Counted from the stretch's first letter, positions 1-7,034 are shown. The stretch: DNA of 7,899 nucleotides from Deltaproteobacteria bacterium (GCA_019307665.1 JAFDJC010000176.1:1-7899), one strand, 5' to 3'. Numbers and translations are program-made. The notes: generated by a model not told the origin, from the sequence alone.

Positions 1-123
1 AAAGTTGTAATAGGCGGTGCCTGCACATCTGAACAGCTTAAAGAGGAAATGGGTGCGGATGCCTATGGTGAAACCGCGGTTCAGGCGGTAACAATTTTCA
101 ATGAATTTTCAGCGCATGCCTGA
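1..123 (+). CDS. Corrinoid (B12-binding) methyltransferase protein, C-terminal end only
   Basis: The frame is open from the first base and stops at TGA 121-123, immediately followed by a second in-frame stop (TAA). The 40 visible residues include VVIGGACTSEQLKEEMGADA followed by YGETAVQAV. This matches the last strand and helix of the cobalamin-binding Rossmann domain in MtaC/MtbC/MttC-type corrinoid proteins and in MetH, where the typical text is a GGAP-like strand, then IGADGYA, then a helix. The B12-ligand motif DxHxxG and the N-terminal helical cap lie upstream of the window. The protein would carry the methyl group on cobalt between a donor methyltransferase and an acceptor enzyme in the cytoplasm. 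The next gene starts inside this one, and that gene encodes a corrinoid activator, which supports the call. Which methyl donor it serves cannot be told from this fragment. Confidence 0.8.
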   Translation, partial: KVVIGGACTSEQLKEEMGADAYGETAVQAVTIFNEFSAHA

Positions 124-1705
124 TAAGAATCCGGCCATGCATTTCGTCAAGTCGATTCACGATGGCAGGTGTGAGTATTTTACAGACCATACACTCCTTC
201 TGGATGCCTTGCTTGAAATGGGCATTGATATTAAAACCCCCTGCGGCGGCAAAGGCATCTGTGGCAAATGCATAGTCCCTGTTCAAGGAAAATTATCCGG
301 TCTGACCAAGACGGAAAAAAAGCTTCTCAAGAACCCGGGCAACACACGGTTGGCCTGCCAGGCTTTTCTTGAAGGGGATGTACATGCCCTCACGGAAAAC
401 GATTGGCTTGCCGATAAAAATATATATCCGGCAATCAATTGCAGTGATTGTTTTGCGATTGCCGTAGATGTCGGCACAACATCTGTAAAGATTACTCTGG
501 TAAACCTGTCACAGGGGACGGAAATAAACATACCCGCTTTTCTCAACCCTCAGCGCCGATTCGGCCATGATGTCATCAGCCGAATAGCTGCCGCAAAAGA
601 TTCAAAGGCGAACCAGACCATGACCCGGCAGATCAGGCAGCGCATTTTTAAAGCAATAACAAATGCGCTGAACGCCACGGCTCTTCCGCCCGGAAACATT
701 AAACAGATCGTCTTTTCCGGCAATACAACTATGCTCTATCTTTTTTTTGGTCTGGATGTTACCCGACTTGGAGTATATCCTTTTCACGCGGAACAAATAG
801 ATTTCGATGACGTTACATATAAAGATATAGACGCTGATTTGTTTCCAAAGGCACGGATATCGGCATTGCCCGCTATCAGCGCCTTTCTCGGAGGTGATCT
901 TGTCGGCGGCATGACCCTTTGCCGCGAAAAAGGGTTTCGCGAACATACATTTTTTATTGATCTCGGCACAAACGGCGAACTGTTTATCGTCAACGGATCA
1001 GGTGCCACATATGCCGCTTCCTGCGCCATGGGACCGGCTCTTGAGGGGATGAGCATATCGTGGGGCATGACTGCCGACGAGGGCGCTATAACACATGTCA
1101 GGCTGGATGATGGATCGCTGGTGTACAGCATGCTTGGCAAAGGTCTGCCGGTGGGCCTGACAGGCACGGCCTTAATCGATCTTGTCTCAATTTTTCTGAC
1201 AAAGGGAGTGATTCGTGAAGACGGCGCTTTTGCATCCGACATCGACAACCGGCAACTTCCGCATCCGGCACGCTATTCAGATGGATTAAAATCAAAACAG
1301 ATTCGTATTTGGGGCGATATAGCCATCTCTCAAATCGATATCCGTAATCTGCAACTGGCAAAAGGAGCGAGCCTTGCAGCCTCCGGTTGCCTTTTAAATG
1401 AAGCAGGATGCCGGGAAAAGGATATTCGAAACGTCCTGATTGCCGGTGCGTTTGGCTCACATCTTGATTTGGACCATTTCAGGCGACTTGGCTTTATTCC
1501 TCAATTCCCCAGAGCGGATTATCACTATTTGGGCAACACCAGTCTTCAGGCCGCAGGTAAAGCATGTGTCGATGATCTGTTTATTGATGAGGCAGCACGG
1601 TTAAGAGACAGTGTGACGGAAATCGAACTCGCAAGTAACCCTGATTTTAACCGTAAATTTATCGCATCCATGAATTTTGGTAACTTCTCAAAAATATATG
1701 AATGA
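101..1705 (+). CDS. RACo-like reductive activator of corrinoid protein (2Fe-2S ferredoxin + ASKHA ATPase, DUF4445 type)
   Basis: A cytoplasmic enzyme that uses ATP and a low-potential electron to return inactive Co(II) corrinoid to Co(I). The N-terminal part is a plant-type 2Fe-2S ferredoxin domain: CGGKGICGKC at residues 48-57 gives the C-x5-C-x2-C ligands, and Cys86 is the fourth. An ASKHA ATPase follows, with phosphate-1 motif DVGTTS at 123-128, phosphate-2-like DLGTNGE at 287-293, and a C-terminal GAFG at 449-452. At 534 residues it is somewhat shorter than the characterised RACo of Carboxydothermus (about 630). The linker after the ferredoxin domain appears reduced. It differs from RamA, which has C-terminal 4Fe-4S clusters. 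The start at 101 overlaps the corrinoid gene by 23 bp and has AGGCGG at 83-88. An ATG at 137 would fit the usual ferredoxin N-terminus equally well. Its stop overlaps the next gene, so the genes are probably translationally coupled. Family assignment is firm; the exact corrinoid partner is inferred from adjacency. Confidence 0.87.
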   Translation: MNFQRMPDKNPAMHFVKSIHDGRCEYFTDHTLLLDALLEMGIDIKTPCGGKGICGKCIVPVQGKLSGLTKTEKKLLKNPGNTRLACQAFLEGDVHALTENDWLADKNIYPAINCSDCFAIAVDVGTTSVKITLVNLSQGTEINIPAFLNPQRRFGHDVISRIAAAKDSKANQTMTRQIRQRIFKAITNALNATALPPGNIKQIVFSGNTTMLYLFFGLDVTRLGVYPFHAEQIDFDDVTYKDIDADLFPKARISALPAISAFLGGDLVGGMTLCREKGFREHTFFIDLGTNGELFIVNGSGATYAASCAMGPALEGMSISWGMTADEGAITHVRLDDGSLVYSMLGKGLPVGLTGTALIDLVSIFLTKGVIREDGAFASDIDNRQLPHPARYSDGLKSKQIRIWGDIAISQIDIRNLQLAKGASLAASGCLLNEAGCREKDIRNVLIAGAFGSHLDLDHFRRLGFIPQFPRADYHYLGNTSLQAAGKACVDDLFIDEAARLRDSVTEIELASNPDFNRKFIASMNFGNFSKIYE

Positions 1706-2411
1706 CATGAAACCGACAATCATTAAGAACATTCCCTTTGATATCCGACCTGAACAGCTCTATCCAAACCTGAAAATACAAACAGGAAGCAGGTATGCGG
1801 ATCAATTGGATAAGCTGCTGGAATCAGCTCTGGATATAGCCAGCCCTAAAGCTGTCTATACATTGTCAACGGTTGAACACAAAGATGACAGCACGCTGAT
1901 TATAGACGGTATTCACATGAAGAGCCGGGTGATGCAGGTGAATCTGCGTCATTGCCGCAGGGTCTTTCCGTTTGTCGCGACCTGTGGCATTGAATTGGAA
2001 GAATGGTCGCAATCGATAGAGGATACCCTGAAGTCTTTCTGGGCGGACACGATCAATATGCTCGCCCTTGCTGCCGCACTTGAGGCATTTAAAGCGCACA
2101 TAGATGAACGATTTGAACCCGGCACCACATCAATGATGAATCCGGGGTCCCTTGAGGACTGGCCGTTATCTGAACAGCATAAAATTTTTTCTCTCCTTGG
2201 CAACGCCTGTGAATTAATCAATGTCAGGCTGACTGAAAACACCCTGATGATACCGCTTAAATCGATTTCAGGTCTGGAGTTCGAATCCGGCGAAAAATTT
2301 TACAACTGCCAGCTTTGCCCCAGGGAAAAGTGTCTTTTGCGCAGATCTTCCTATGATGAACATCTGTATGCGGAAAAATATCAACCACATTCGAATCACC
2401 GTGAAACGTAA
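1698..2411 (+). CDS. Stand-alone protein resembling the B12-dependent methionine synthase activation domain, with C-terminal Cys cluster
   Basis: A 237-residue protein resembling small proteins annotated as 'vitamin B12-dependent methionine synthase, activation region'. In MetH this domain binds S-adenosylmethionine and docks on the B12 domain during reductive remethylation. Visible family marks are RVFPFVATCGIELEEW in the middle, then MNPGSLEDWPLSEQHKIFSL, which parallels the SPGYxDWPLxxQ stretch of the activation domain. Near the C-terminus NCQLCPREKCLLRR carries Cys204, Cys207 and Cys212 (C-x2-C-x4-C), a possible metal or Fe-S site not present in E. coli MetH. I prefer the ATG at 1698, which overlaps the upstream stop by 8 bp. 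A TTG at 1677 also opens the frame, and an ATG at 1707 is possible; none has a good Shine-Dalgarno site. It lies between a corrinoid activator and a HyuA-like gene, so a role in cobalamin reactivation is likely. The activity itself is inferred. Confidence 0.7.
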   Translation: MNDMKPTIIKNIPFDIRPEQLYPNLKIQTGSRYADQLDKLLESALDIASPKAVYTLSTVEHKDDSTLIIDGIHMKSRVMQVNLRHCRRVFPFVATCGIELEEWSQSIEDTLKSFWADTINMLALAAALEAFKAHIDERFEPGTTSMMNPGSLEDWPLSEQHKIFSLLGNACELINVRLTENTLMIPLKSISGLEFESGEKFYNCQLCPREKCLLRRSSYDEHLYAEKYQPHSNHRET

Positions 2412-2426
2412 AAGGAAAAACATGGT

Positions 2427-4427
2427 ATGCCAATCCTGTTAGGAATAGATACCGGAGGCACATATACGGACGCCGTTCTTCTTGATAAAGAAAAAGGCAT
2501 ACTTGCAACGGCAAAATCTCCCACAACCCGGCCTGATCTTGCCATCGGTATCAGGAATACCGTCAAAAAAATTCTGACTCAAAGAAGATTGCACGTTAAC
2601 CTGGTATCCCTCTCTTCAACCCTGGCGACAAACGCCATTGTTGAGAGCAAGGGCAAACCGGCCGGGCTGATTCTTATCGGATATGACCCTGATATTTTAG
2701 AACAAGATGTTTTTCAAAAAATTGACTCGGGAAACCCTCTTTCCCTTGTCAGGGGCGGGCACAGGATATCGGGTGATGAGCAGGCTCCTCTTGATATAAA
2801 ATCGCTGAAAGAGGCGATCAGCGCCCACGCAAACAGAGTAAACGCATTTGCCGTTTCAGGCTATTTCAGCGTCAGAAATCCGTCCCATGAGTTGGCGGGC
2901 AAGGCTCTTATTAAAGAAATGACCGGTCTCCCTGTTACGTGTGGGCATGAGTTGACGACGAATCTTGATGCTCCGCGACGGGCAATAACCGCATTGCTAA
3001 ATGCACGGCTCATTCCCCTTATCCATGAACTGATCCATTCCGTATCAAGGGTTATGGCTGATTTTAATATCGATGCGCCGCTGATGATCGTAAAGGGAGA
3101 CGGCTCGCTCATTTCAGCTGAGACAGCCCTTGATGTTCCAATAGAAACGATCATGTCCGGCCCGGCCGCCAGTGTAATAGGGGCCCGGTACTTGACAGGC
3201 TTTCAGGATGCCCTGGTAATCGATATGGGCGGTACAACATCAGACATGGCGTTGCTAAAAAACGGAACAGTGGTGGCCGGCGAAGAAAGGACTGCGGTGG
3301 GCGGCTTTCATCCCATGGTCGAGTCGATCGATGTGCTCACTCAAGGAATCGGGGGAGACAGTGACATACATGTCAGCAGTGAAAACGATATCCAAATTGG
3401 CCCGATGCGAGTTGTCCCGCTGTGTGTACTGGGTAGTCGGTATCCGGACAGGATTGAGATGTTGAAAAGCAATACGGACAATTCATGGTCATCAGCATTA
3501 CCGCTCTTTATAGTAGAAGAAAAATCGTCCTTGCCCAAAAAAAAGCTACCGGAAAGATGTAATGAATTACTCGATTTGGCTGCAGAAGGCCCGCTGTTTA
3601 TACCCCGGCTTTTGGAGAAAGTGAAATATCCGTCTGTTTATGCGCAGACTATCGAATTCCTCATAAAGGAAGGTCTGGTCGGCGCATCGTCGTTTACTCC
3701 GACAGATGCCGTAACAGTTCTTAACCACTATAAAACCGGTTCAACAAAAGCAGCCTGTTACGGTGCCGGACTGATTGCCGCCAGGCTCGATATGGATGTG
3801 GAAGCGTTGTGTAAAGCGGTTATCGATCTTGTTCAATACAATCTTTCATCTGCAATAGTTTGCTACATTCTACGCGCCGACAACCATTCAGGAAGAATAA
3901 ACGTGAATGCAACCGATTCTTTTTTTATTGACCTTGCTTTAAGAAAAGACAGGAAAAACCTGCTAAATTGCGCGATTACCCTGGGTTGCCGAATTGTTGC
4001 TGTCGGCGCTCCGGCCGGCACTTATATCCCGGGTGTGGCCTCGCTTCTCAACTGTGGCATATCGATTCCTGACAACGCTGAAGTGGCCAATGCTGTCGGC
4101 TCTGTTACCGGCACGATCTCCCAGACCGTTCGTATTTTGATCAAGCCGATTCATGTCCCGATGGCCTACCGGGTTCACACACCCGAAGGTGTAACCGATT
4201 TTAGCCGATACCAAGATGCGGAACTATACGCCCGTGACACAGCTGAAAGGATAGCCGGTGAACGGGCTCGCCTGGCAGGTGCCGATAAAATAGAGATCGA
4301 TCTTGTAAAAAAGAATTATGGCGCTAAAATACACGCATCGGATAAAAAACCGGAAACACTTGTTCAAACCGACATAGTGGCGACGGCTGTGGGAAGACCA
4401 CGTTTAGGAACCCGGACAACGCTATAG
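2427..4427 (+). CDS. Hydantoinase/oxoprolinase (HyuA-like) family ASKHA protein
   Basis: This 666-residue protein spans the hydantoinase N-terminal region and the hydantoinase A region. Residues 6-20 hold the first nucleotide motif (GIDTGGTYTDAVLL). A TLATNAIVE stretch typical of the N-terminal region lies near residues 66-74. The SGPAASVIGA segment is followed by DMGGTTSD at 266-273, the second phosphate motif. Towards the C-terminus a VGAPAGTYIPGV stretch and an AEVANAVGSV stretch match the family. Characterised members hydrolyse hydantoins or 5-oxoproline with ATP, usually with a HyuB partner; no HyuB is encoded here. Where many HyuA proteins have a Gly-rich GGGS loop, this one reads GIGGDSD at about 307-313, so its substrate may differ. 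AAGGA at 2412-2416 supports the ATG at 2427, 15 bp after the previous stop. Its position inside a corrinoid operon suggests a B12-related ATPase role, but that is conjecture; the substrate is unknown. Confidence 0.78.
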   Translation: MPILLGIDTGGTYTDAVLLDKEKGILATAKSPTTRPDLAIGIRNTVKKILTQRRLHVNLVSLSSTLATNAIVESKGKPAGLILIGYDPDILEQDVFQKIDSGNPLSLVRGGHRISGDEQAPLDIKSLKEAISAHANRVNAFAVSGYFSVRNPSHELAGKALIKEMTGLPVTCGHELTTNLDAPRRAITALLNARLIPLIHELIHSVSRVMADFNIDAPLMIVKGDGSLISAETALDVPIETIMSGPAASVIGARYLTGFQDALVIDMGGTTSDMALLKNGTVVAGEERTAVGGFHPMVESIDVLTQGIGGDSDIHVSSENDIQIGPMRVVPLCVLGSRYPDRIEMLKSNTDNSWSSALPLFIVEEKSSLPKKKLPERCNELLDLAAEGPLFIPRLLEKVKYPSVYAQTIEFLIKEGLVGASSFTPTDAVTVLNHYKTGSTKAACYGAGLIAARLDMDVEALCKAVIDLVQYNLSSAIVCYILRADNHSGRINVNATDSFFIDLALRKDRKNLLNCAITLGCRIVAVGAPAGTYIPGVASLLNCGISIPDNAEVANAVGSVTGTISQTVRILIKPIHVPMAYRVHTPEGVTDFSRYQDAELYARDTAERIAGERARLAGADKIEIDLVKKNYGAKIHASDKKPETLVQTDIVATAVGRPRLGTRTTL

Positions 4428-4441
4428 TTATCATAAGGATT

Positions 4442-4449
4442 AAAGGAGA
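4442..4449 (+). promoter_or_regulatory. Strong ribosome binding site for the homocysteine methyltransferase gene
   Basis: AAAGGAGA lies five bases before the ATG at 4455. It is the best Shine-Dalgarno match in the operon, and the 27-bp gap here is the longest between its genes. This suggests the methyltransferase is translated independently and possibly more strongly than its overlapping upstream neighbours. Confidence 0.7.
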
Positions 4450-4454
4450 TTATC

Positions 4455-5324
4455 ATGCATGAATTGATTGGCAGTCTGATTGCAGCCGGGCCGGTATTAA
4501 CAGATGGTGCGTGGGGTACCGAACTGATGAGGCGCGGCCTGAAAAAAGGTGAGTGCCCTGAATCATGGAACCTGAATCACCCGGAAAGGGTCGAAGAAGT
4601 TCCCTTGCGATACATTGAATCCGGCAGTAGAATTGTTTTAACCAACACGTTTGGCGCGAACCGCTTTATTCTCGAAAAACATGACATGGGGGACAAAGTA
4701 AGGGAAGTAAACAAGGCCGGTGTTAAAATTTCAAAACAGGCAGCCGGTGATAAAGCCTGCGTTTTTGCCTCCATCGGCCCAAGCGGAAAATTGATTGTCA
4801 TGAAGCAGGTTAGCAGAGACGAGCTTGAAGACGCTTTTACCGAACAGGCTGAAGCCCTTGCAGATGCCGGGGCAGACGCCATCGTCATTGAAACCATGAT
4901 CGACATAACCGAAGCACTGGCTGCCGTCGCAGCTGCAAAAAAAACCGGTCTTCCGGTTGTAGCCAACATGGTCTTTGATGCAGGCAAAGATAAAGATCGA
5001 ACCATGATGGGAAATACTCCCGAAGAAGTAGCCGAAAAATTGTCGACTGCCGGTGTGGATGTATTAGGGTCAAATTGCGGCCAGGGAATCGAAGGATTTA
5101 TTCCTATCTGTCGGCGGATGAGAACCGTTACAGACCTCCCGCTTTGGATGAAGGCCAATGCCGGCATGCCGGAAATCATTAAAGGAGAAACAGTATATAA
5201 TGCAACACCTGATCAGTATGCTGATGTCGCTCTCCGGCTGGTTGATGCCGGAGCAAACTTCATTGGCGGTTGCTGCGGCACCAACCCTGATTTTATTGCA
5301 GCAATGAAAAACAGGGGTTTGTAG
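4455..5324 (+). CDS. Homocysteine S-methyltransferase family protein (zinc-dependent, MetH N-terminal domain-like)
   Basis: A 289-residue single-domain TIM barrel that binds homocysteine thiolate through zinc and accepts a methyl group, giving methionine. The barrel opens with LTDGAWGTELMRRG (near residues 15-28). An LTNTFGANR stretch follows near 62-70, as in MetH, BHMT and MmuM. The three zinc ligands are visible: Cys208 in GSNCGQG, and Cys273 and Cys274 in GGCCGTNP. The protein ends soon after, so it has no folate, B12 or activation domain. Characterised relatives use S-methylmethionine, betaine or methylcobalamin as donor. The nearby corrinoid protein and activators favour a methyl-corrinoid donor, making this the acceptor half of a split methionine synthase. 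The start is fixed by a strong ribosome binding site. The family call is secure; the donor is inferred from context. Confidence 0.9.
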   Translation: MHELIGSLIAAGPVLTDGAWGTELMRRGLKKGECPESWNLNHPERVEEVPLRYIESGSRIVLTNTFGANRFILEKHDMGDKVREVNKAGVKISKQAAGDKACVFASIGPSGKLIVMKQVSRDELEDAFTEQAEALADAGADAIVIETMIDITEALAAVAAAKKTGLPVVANMVFDAGKDKDRTMMGNTPEEVAEKLSTAGVDVLGSNCGQGIEGFIPICRRMRTVTDLPLWMKANAGMPEIIKGETVYNATPDQYADVALRLVDAGANFIGGCCGTNPDFIAAMKNRGL

Positions 5325-5326
5325 GA
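5323..5326 (+). promoter_or_regulatory. AGGA that bears on the apbE start choice
   Basis: AGGA sits only one base before the ATG at 5328 but seven bases before the in-frame ATG at 5334, a better Shine-Dalgarno distance. AGGGG at 5313-5317 lies ten bases before the first ATG and could serve it instead. The start at 5334 would remove only two residues ahead of the signal peptide, so it does not change the product. Confidence 0.4.
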
Positions 5327-5327
5327 T

Positions 5328-6353
5328 ATGCTGATGTTGCCAAAACAAAAAACAATAGTATCAATCTTTTTTGTCGCATTACTTCTCTTTGCCGGGTGCA
5401 ATCTTAAAAAAGAAGTCATTCTAACCGGAAAGACCATGGGGACCAACTGGCGGGTCAAGGTTGTGGCCGGTCATTTCGATAATACGGAAAAACTTGATAA
5501 AGCGATCAAAAAACGGCTTTTGGAAATCAATCAAAGCATGTCGTTATATGACAAGGAAAGTGAAATTTGCAAATTAAACGCACACCGGTCCTTAAAAAAA
5601 TTTCATGTTTCAAATGATTTTTTGGCGGTCTTCAAGACAGGTAAAAAACTTTATATGGAAACTAGCGGCGCCTGGGACGCTACAATAAGGCCGCTTGTAA
5701 ACCTTTGGGGATTTGGAGATGCAGAAAGAGAAAAAGAAGTGCCGGATGAAAGCAATATAAAACGCCGGCTATTCCATGTTTCTTTTGAATCTGTTAGAAT
5801 CCTGGATAATAATTTCCTTGTTAAAACAGATCCGGATGTGACCCTTGATTTCGGGTCCATAGCAAAGGGTTTTGGCGTTGACCAGGTCGCAGGTGTTATC
5901 AAGGAAAATGGGTATTCAGATTTAATTGTTGAAATCGGTGGAGAAGTTTATGCGTCCGGCAGGAGACTGGACGGAAAAAACTGGCGTATCGGGATAAATA
6001 TGCCGGATAAAAACTCATCTTTTAACGAAGTATACAAGGTGATAACAATCAGTGAAAAAGCTGTTGCCACAAGTGGGGATTACAGAAATTTCTTTGAGAA
6101 ACAGAAAAAAACATATTCTCATGTTATTGACCCAAGAACCGGCAGACCTGTAGAAAATGGTGTTGTCAGCGTATCGGTAATTGCAGGTTCATGCACCTAT
6201 GCGGACGGGCTCGCAACCGCTTTAATGGTAATGGGGCATGACAAAGGCATTGAACTTGTGAACAAAACAAAGAATGTTGAGTGCCTTATCATCGTCAAAG
6301 AAAAAGACGGTACTTTAACAAATTATTTTTCAAGGAACTTTAATGAAGAATGA
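5328..6353 (+). CDS. apbE: ApbE family FAD:protein FMN transferase, lipoprotein
   Basis: This enzyme transfers FMN from FAD to a threonine or serine of target flavoproteins such as the RnfG/RnfD and NqrB/NqrC subunits, on the outer face of the inner membrane. Residues 9-24 form a hydrophobic signal peptide ending in the lipobox LFAGC, with Cys24 as the lipid-modified residue. Family motifs in order are GKTMGTNW, LDFGSIAKGFGVD, an EIGGEVYASG segment, AVATSGDYRNF, HVIDPRTGRPV (His265, Asp268) and YADGLATAL (Asp293). At 341 residues it is full length. It starts 3 bp after the methyltransferase stop, so it belongs to the same transcript, although ApbE is more often found with Rnf or Nqr genes. 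No FMN-acceptor protein is encoded in the window. A link to supplying low-potential electrons to the corrinoid activator is possible but unproven. Confidence 0.92.
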   Translation: MLMLPKQKTIVSIFFVALLLFAGCNLKKEVILTGKTMGTNWRVKVVAGHFDNTEKLDKAIKKRLLEINQSMSLYDKESEICKLNAHRSLKKFHVSNDFLAVFKTGKKLYMETSGAWDATIRPLVNLWGFGDAEREKEVPDESNIKRRLFHVSFESVRILDNNFLVKTDPDVTLDFGSIAKGFGVDQVAGVIKENGYSDLIVEIGGEVYASGRRLDGKNWRIGINMPDKNSSFNEVYKVITISEKAVATSGDYRNFFEKQKKTYSHVIDPRTGRPVENGVVSVSVIAGSCTYADGLATALMVMGHDKGIELVNKTKNVECLIIVKEKDGTLTNYFSRNFNEE

Positions 6354-6365
6354 AAACATTTTCAT
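6350..6365. repeat. Short AT-rich inverted repeat at the apbE stop
   Basis: ATGAAAA and TTTTCAT form 7-bp arms around a CA spacer, overlapping the last codon and stop of apbE. The hairpin would be weak (one G-C pair per arm) and has no T-run after it, so it is a poor terminator candidate. It lies just outside the end of the cassette array. It may have no function. Confidence 0.35.
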
Positions 6366-6376
6366 ATAATTTGGAG

Positions 6377-6434
6377 TGCTAATGCTTAAATCAGCCGCGC
6401 GGCTTTTTGCGTCCGCTGAATTTTATTGTTGGGC
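6377..6434 (-). mobile_element. Integron attC recombination site, short type (end of higBA cassette)
   Basis: Read on the minus strand, the site opens with core GCCCAAC (R'', 6434-6428), overlapping the end of the higA coding region. It closes with a decayed core, GCATTAG, near 6385-6379. Between them the + (bottom) strand folds: TCAGC 6391-6395 pairs with GCTGA 6415-6419, and CGC 6398-6400 pairs with GCG 6409-6411. T6412 is extrahelical inside the stem and A6420 is unpaired just outside it, eight bases apart on the same arm, as in attC sites bound by IntI. The loop is GGCTTTTT. Total length is about 58 bp, like the short attC sites of resistance cassettes. The closing core has A where GTTRRRY requires G at the cleavage position, which could be a CpG transition. 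The site is therefore probably weak or inactive on that side. Confidence 0.78.
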
Positions 6435-6728
6435 AACATGCTCAGACCAAGGTTTAATCTGTATTATTATGTTATGAAGAGCACGTTCTGCAACTTCCGT
6501 ATCGTGGGCAGCTTGAGCACGCAACCAATAACCGTTGGACAAACCAAAAAACCGACACAATCGTAAATCAGTATCGGCTGTGACTGAACGTTTACCTGTG
6601 ACAATTTCACTGATACGCTGAGCGGGAACGCCAATTCCCTTTGCCAAACGATACTGGCTAATACCCATAGGTTTGAGAAACTCTTCCAAGAGGATCTCAC
6701 CAGGAGTGATAGGTTTAAGTTTGCTCAT
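6423..6728 (-). CDS. higA: HigA family antitoxin (XRE-type helix-turn-helix)
   Basis: A 101-residue antitoxin that neutralises the HigB toxin and represses the operon by binding its promoter. After the family-typical opening LKPITPGEILLEEFLKPMGI comes a helix-turn-helix: SQYRLAKGIGVPAQRISEIV followed by a GKRSVTADTDLRL stretch, at about residues 24-56. The C-terminal part contains GYWLRAQAAHDTEVAE, matching the WLxLQxxYD region of the HigA/VapI group. The start is well supported by GAGGAG at 6742-6737, eight bases upstream and overlapping the higB stop. The toxin gene lies first, as is usual for higBA and opposite to most type II modules. The final residues (VAQQ) are encoded within the attC core, so the reading frame ends inside the recombination site. 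Confidence 0.92.
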   Translation of the reverse strand: MSKLKPITPGEILLEEFLKPMGISQYRLAKGIGVPAQRISEIVTGKRSVTADTDLRLCRFFGLSNGYWLRAQAAHDTEVAERALHNIIIQIKPWSEHVAQQ

Positions 6729-6740
6729 AATAAATTCTCC

Positions 6741-6998
6741 TCAGTGGTAATCAATTATTTCCACATCTTCTACACCTGCATTCGTCCAACAAAAGCAGAC
6801 ACGCCACTGGTTGTTAATACGAATGCTGTATAGCACTTCAAGGTGATTTCCGGGCGGCACTCTCAAATCTTCAAGTCGATTAGCGATCTCAAGTTGTCTA
6901 AGCTTACGCCGTGCAACATTAGCAATGTTTACAAACCGTCTGACACGCTGGCCTTTTGAGAGTGCTTGTGTGTATTTACATTTGAAAGATTTGATCAT
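6741..6998 (-). CDS. higB: HigB toxin (RelE/ParE superfamily, plasmid-maintenance killer type)
   Basis: An 85-residue toxin of the HigB family, which in characterised cases is an mRNA interferase acting at the ribosome. It opens with MIKSFKCKYTQAL, has a basic stretch around RKLRQL, and ends with INNQWRVCFCW and VEIIDYH. These match the HigB signature of an NGxWRIxF strand and a terminal DYH. At 85 residues it is slightly shorter than the common 90-93. It ends 12 bp before higA. There is no Shine-Dalgarno sequence before its ATG, and the promoter places the transcript start at about the ATG itself, so translation is probably leaderless. The ORF is intact; whether the toxin is active cannot be told from sequence. 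Confidence 0.88.
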   Translation of the reverse strand: MIKSFKCKYTQALSKGQRVRRFVNIANVARRKLRQLEIANRLEDLRVPPGNHLEVLYSIRINNQWRVCFCWTNAGVEDVEIIDYH

Positions 6999-7005
6999 GT
7001 ATTAT

Positions 7006-7034
7006 ATAGTAACGCATCGCGTGATTAACGTCAA
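7006..7034 (-). promoter_or_regulatory. higBA promoter with candidate HigA operator
   Basis: Minus-strand -35 TTGACG (7034-7029), a 17-bp spacer, then -10 TACTAT (7011-7006). Start would fall near 6999, one base from the higB ATG at 6998. Two copies of GCGTGATT (+ strand, 7019-7026 and 7035-7042) flank the -35, 16 bp apart, and ACGC-ATC-GCGT (7012-7022) is a small inverted repeat in the spacer. Either could be the HigA operator. Confidence 0.62.

Noticed and set aside
1677..1697. TTG at 1677 as start of the activation-domain-like gene
   Set aside because: It would add seven residues unrelated to the family and has no ribosome site; the ATG at 1698 overlapping the upstream stop is simpler.
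4423..4428. TATAGT before the methyltransferase gene as an internal promoter
   Set aside because: No acceptable -35 lies at 16-18 bp; the best match is too close.
4577..5179. 200-codon open frame on the minus strand
   Set aside because: It lies opposite the well-supported methyltransferase gene, has a Ser/Ala/Thr-rich shadow composition and resembles no family.
6393..6408. Palindrome AGCCGCGCGGCT followed by five T, resembling a rho-independent terminator for apbE
   Set aside because: It sits exactly in the centre of the short attC site and its bases are explained by the attC arms and loop. The stem is only 4-6 bp. It might still help end transcription, but I do not annotate it as a terminator.
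7001..7006. Perfect minus-strand TATAAT next to the higB ATG as the -10 box
   Set aside because: It is 22 bp from the -35 and would start transcription inside the coding region. The overlapping TACTAT with 17-bp spacing fits better.
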